A stretch of DNA of 8,127 nucleotides from Patescibacteria group bacterium (GTDB taxonomy: Bacteria > Patescibacteriota > Microgenomatia > UBA1400 > PJMF01): contig JAHJBU010000029.1 of NCBI GenBank assembly GCA_018813375.1, positions 1 to 8,127 on the forward strand, read 5' to 3'. Positions 6,084 to 8,127 of the stretch are shown in pieces; within the stretch, counting starts at the first letter, position 1; each line of letters starts with the position of its first letter. The notes under the pieces were generated by a model. That model was not told the origin of the DNA. It did no database searches and worked only from the letters and a program-made list of their open reading frames with translations. A program made the position numbers and the translations under genes.

Positions 6084-7337
6084 TTAGTTTTGGGAAGATT
6101 TGAGAGTAGCGTTAGCTGGTAAGGCTTGATTAATAACTAGATGTGGATAAATTCTAGCATCTGCTCCAACTGTTACTCCAGGCATAAAACTACAGTTGAC
6201 ACCACAAAATACTCTTTTAGCTAGAATAGCGCCTAATTTTTCTTTGTTAGTTTTTACATTTGCAGTCAGAGTTTTAAGTTGGACTGTTTTTTTATCTAAT
6301 CGCCAATTAGTGGTGACGGTACCAAAGCTAGGATTAACTTCTGCTTCTAAAACTGAATCACCGATAAAATTGTGATGCAGCATGCACTTTGGACCAATAT
6401 AACTTCTGGTCACCTCGCTTCCAAAACCTACAATTACATCGCGCTCAATCATGGATTGTCTGATTAAGGCGTGATTGCCAATAATGGTGTTGGGTCCGAT
6501 GTAGGCTGGTCCTTTAATTACTGCTCCAGCTTCCACTTTAACATTTTCAGTTATAAAAACCTGTCCCTCTATTACTGCTTGATCTGAAATTTGAGCTGAA
6601 GGATTAATTTTAGTTTGTAAGCGGTGAGTTAAAAAAAGTTGCATGACATCTAGCACAAAATGTGGGTATTTGAGTTTTCCCCAATAGCCATCGTAGCTAA
6701 TGAAGCCAAAATTCTCTTGTTGCATTAATTGTGTCAGTGCTTGTTCATAAACATCGTCATCTTGGCTAGAAGTCTGCTTTAAAAGCTTAATAAATTTTTG
6801 AGGTTGACTGAAGTAATGAAAAACTAAGTTGACCAAATCACTCTGCTCTTGACCTGGTTGTGGTTTTTCAATCACCCCGGTGACTTGAGAGCCCTGGAGT
6901 TGCAAATATCCTCCAGGAAAATATTCTTTGACTTTGATGCCAGTGACTAGTCCTTGAGGTTGACTAGTTTCAATTTCTTGAATTAATGTTTTAAATAAAT
7001 CATCACTGACCACATCAACTGCATTCATGATCACCACTGGCTGATTGCCGATCTCTTTAGTCAAATGAAGTAACGCATCAGCCATCCCTAGTGGCTGTGA
7101 TTGACGCTTGGTTTGAATAGTTAAACCTTTAATTTTTAGTTTCTCCAGATAAGCGTGGTTTTGTGAATTAGTCGCAATGAGTACGTTTTTGACTCCAACT
7201 CTTTGGAGTTGTTTGAGTTGCCAGAACAATAAGGGCTTGTCCATAAATGGAAAGATGGTTTTATTAGTGACCAATGGAGCAAAACGTTGACCCTGACCGC
7301 CGGCTAAAACTATAAATAGGGGTATTTTTTTAGACAT
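6084..7337 (-). CDS. GlmU-like sugar-phosphate nucleotidylyltransferase with left-handed beta-helix domain
   Basis: This is a two-domain cytoplasmic enzyme that probably activates a sugar-1-phosphate, possibly GlcNAc-1-phosphate, to a nucleotide sugar. The N-terminal nucleotidyltransferase domain (about 5-235) has LAGGQGQRFAPL at 11-22, K26 and FPFMDKP at 29-35, QPLGMADAL at 81-89 and VIEKP at 155-159. The usual GD metal motif reads MNAVDVV at 104-110, so D108 is the likely metal ligand. Residues about 245-405 form hexapeptide repeats of a left-handed beta-helix. Aligned by eye with E. coli GlmU, acetyltransferase residues H363, N377 and N386 correspond to H321, N335 and N344, while Y366 is F324. 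The stretch GTVTTNW...KLGAI...GVNCSFMPGVTVG resembles archaeal-type bifunctional nucleotidylyltransferase/acetyltransferases. The length of 417 fits that group. The ATG lies 10 bases after the yvcK stop with no clear Shine-Dalgarno sequence, suggesting translational coupling. The exact sugar and nucleotide are not decided by the sequence. Confidence 0.85.
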   Translation of the reverse strand: MSKKIPLFIVLAGGQGQRFAPLVTNKTIFPFMDKPLLFWQLKQLQRVGVKNVLIATNSQNHAYLEKLKIKGLTIQTKRQSQPLGMADALLHLTKEIGNQPVVIMNAVDVVSDDLFKTLIQEIETSQPQGLVTGIKVKEYFPGGYLQLQGSQVTGVIEKPQPGQEQSDLVNLVFHYFSQPQKFIKLLKQTSSQDDDVYEQALTQLMQQENFGFISYDGYWGKLKYPHFVLDVMQLFLTHRLQTKINPSAQISDQAVIEGQVFITENVKVEAGAVIKGPAYIGPNTIIGNHALIRQSMIERDVIVGFGSEVTRSYIGPKCMLHHNFIGDSVLEAEVNPSFGTVTTNWRLDKKTVQLKTLTANVKTNKEKLGAILAKRVFCGVNCSFMPGVTVGADARIYPHLVINQALPANATLKSSQN

Positions 7338-7347
7338 GCTTTATTTT

Positions 7348-8127
7348 TTACTTTTTAAGTAATTTCATAATAGCATTGGTTAAACGATTTGGATCATGGC
7401 GGATCATGCTCCGTTTTAAACGATCGCCTTTTGCTTTATGAGGCGCAAATCTAGAGAGAAGATCAGCTCTAATTAACTTCACGTGGCTGTTTAAATCACT
7501 GGGTTTGAGATCGTCTTTGACAGGAATAGAATGCTCTTTTTTATAAAGAGGCAAAACTCCCTTGGGAAATTCAGAATTATTGTTAATTAAGACATAATCG
7601 ATTAACTCTAGGGGTAAGTACTTGGTTAAATCTCTGAAAAAATCTTTAGCCGTGTAGTTGTAGGTCTCTCCATATTTAGTCATCAGATTAGAGACGAATA
7701 AAATTTTTGCTCGGCTTTTTTTAAGAGTTTTTAGCATGCCATCGATGATTAGATTGGCAATGGTGTTGGTGTAAAAGTCACCTGGCCCTAAGATAATTAA
7801 ATCTGCCGTGAGTAAGGTTTGCCTAGCTTCTTCGCTGAGTTTTGTTTTAGGTCGAGTTTCAAGATTGGTGATTTTAAGTTTGCCATCGTGACTAGGCTCA
7901 TCAATATGGTGCTCACCTATCACCCGACTGCCGTCTTCATAAGTGGCCACTAGCCTGACATCGTCATAGCTGATGGGAATAATATTGCCTTTGACTTGTA
8001 ATAAGCGACAAGTTTCCTCAATGCCTTTCTTTTGTGAACCCATGATATCTGCCATGGCGGCCATAAAGAGGTTGCCAAAAGTCATGCCTTTTAAATTTTT
8101 CCCACCCTGGTGAAAACGATATGTAAA
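7348..8127 (-). CDS. yvcK: YvcK/GlmR (CofD-like) family UDP-sugar-binding regulator, 5' end outside window
   Basis: The frame stays open to the window edge: upstream of the internal ATG at 8085 it continues for 14 codons reading FTYRFHQGGKNLKG, which belongs to the family. The gene is therefore cut by the window, not started at 8085. It lacks only the N-terminal part with the GGGTG nucleotide-binding motif (family length about 310-330; 259 residues are seen). Diagnostic motifs are GMTFGNLFMAAM (usually GHSLGNL), LGPGDFYTN (usually LGPGDLYTS), SNLMTKYGET (usually CNLMTQPGET) and a C-terminal RHDP. YvcK (GlmR) of Bacillus subtilis binds UDP-GlcNAc and UDP-glucose, is needed for normal cell shape and growth on gluconeogenic carbon sources, and stimulates GlmS. 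The related CofD makes coenzyme F420, but these motifs are those of YvcK. It is the first visible gene of the minus-strand cluster, 10 bases before the GlmU-like gene. Confidence 0.92.
   Translation of the reverse strand, partial: FTYRFHQGGKNLKGMTFGNLFMAAMADIMGSQKKGIEETCRLLQVKGNIIPISYDDVRLVATYEDGSRVIGEHHIDEPSHDGKLKITNLETRPKTKLSEEARQTLLTADLIILGPGDFYTNTIANLIIDGMLKTLKKSRAKILFVSNLMTKYGETYNYTAKDFFRDLTKYLPLELIDYVLINNNSEFPKGVLPLYKKEHSIPVKDDLKPSDLNSHVKLIRADLLSRFAPHKAKGDRLKRSMIRHDPNRLTNAIMKLLKK

Noticed and set aside
8083..8085. ATG at 8085 as the true start of the YvcK gene
   Set aside because: The frame continues upstream to the window edge with residues that match the conserved YvcK core, and the N-terminal GGGTG motif would be lost.
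1..8127. tRNA, rRNA, CRISPR array, insertion sequence, attachment site or riboswitch
   Set aside because: I saw no cloverleaf, spaced repeat array, transposase or conserved riboswitch core; all gaps between genes are under 80 bases.

Overview
The window is AT-rich, gene-dense DNA with no gap longer than about 80 bases. It holds six protein-coding genes in two blocks that converge near position 3900-3940. The standard code reads cleanly through all six. Shine-Dalgarno sequences are weak or absent before most genes. These traits and the gene repertoire suggest an uncultured low-GC bacterium, possibly of the Patescibacteria (CPR) group. That placement is a low-confidence inference, because no rRNA or ribosomal protein gene is present.

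Plus-strand block (45-3883): a full-length P2-type cation-pumping ATPase is followed, after 77 bases, by a Fic-domain protein with a C-terminal winged-helix DNA-binding domain. The gap holds a good sigma70-type promoter (TTGATT, 17 bp, TATAAT) for the fic gene. A 12-of-13 inverted repeat overlaps its -10 box and is centred on the predicted transcription start, so it looks like an operator.

Minus-strand block (8127 down to 3941): four genes with gaps of 10, 50 and 29 bases, probably one operon. In order of transcription they are a YvcK/GlmR-family UDP-sugar-binding regulator (its 5' end lies beyond the window), a GlmU-like two-domain sugar-phosphate nucleotidylyltransferase with a left-handed beta-helix, a secreted protein of unknown family with six 11-residue tandem repeats and a coiled coil, and a GalU-type UTP-glucose-1-phosphate uridylyltransferase.

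The minus-strand genes suggest one theme: making and sensing UDP-sugars for the cell envelope, with an exported orphan protein inside the set. The most interesting observations are the operator-like structure before the Fic-HTH gene, the paired-variant 33-bp repeat in the exported protein, the UDP-sugar sensor and synthesis cluster, and a lysine in the M6 ion-binding region of the ATPase.
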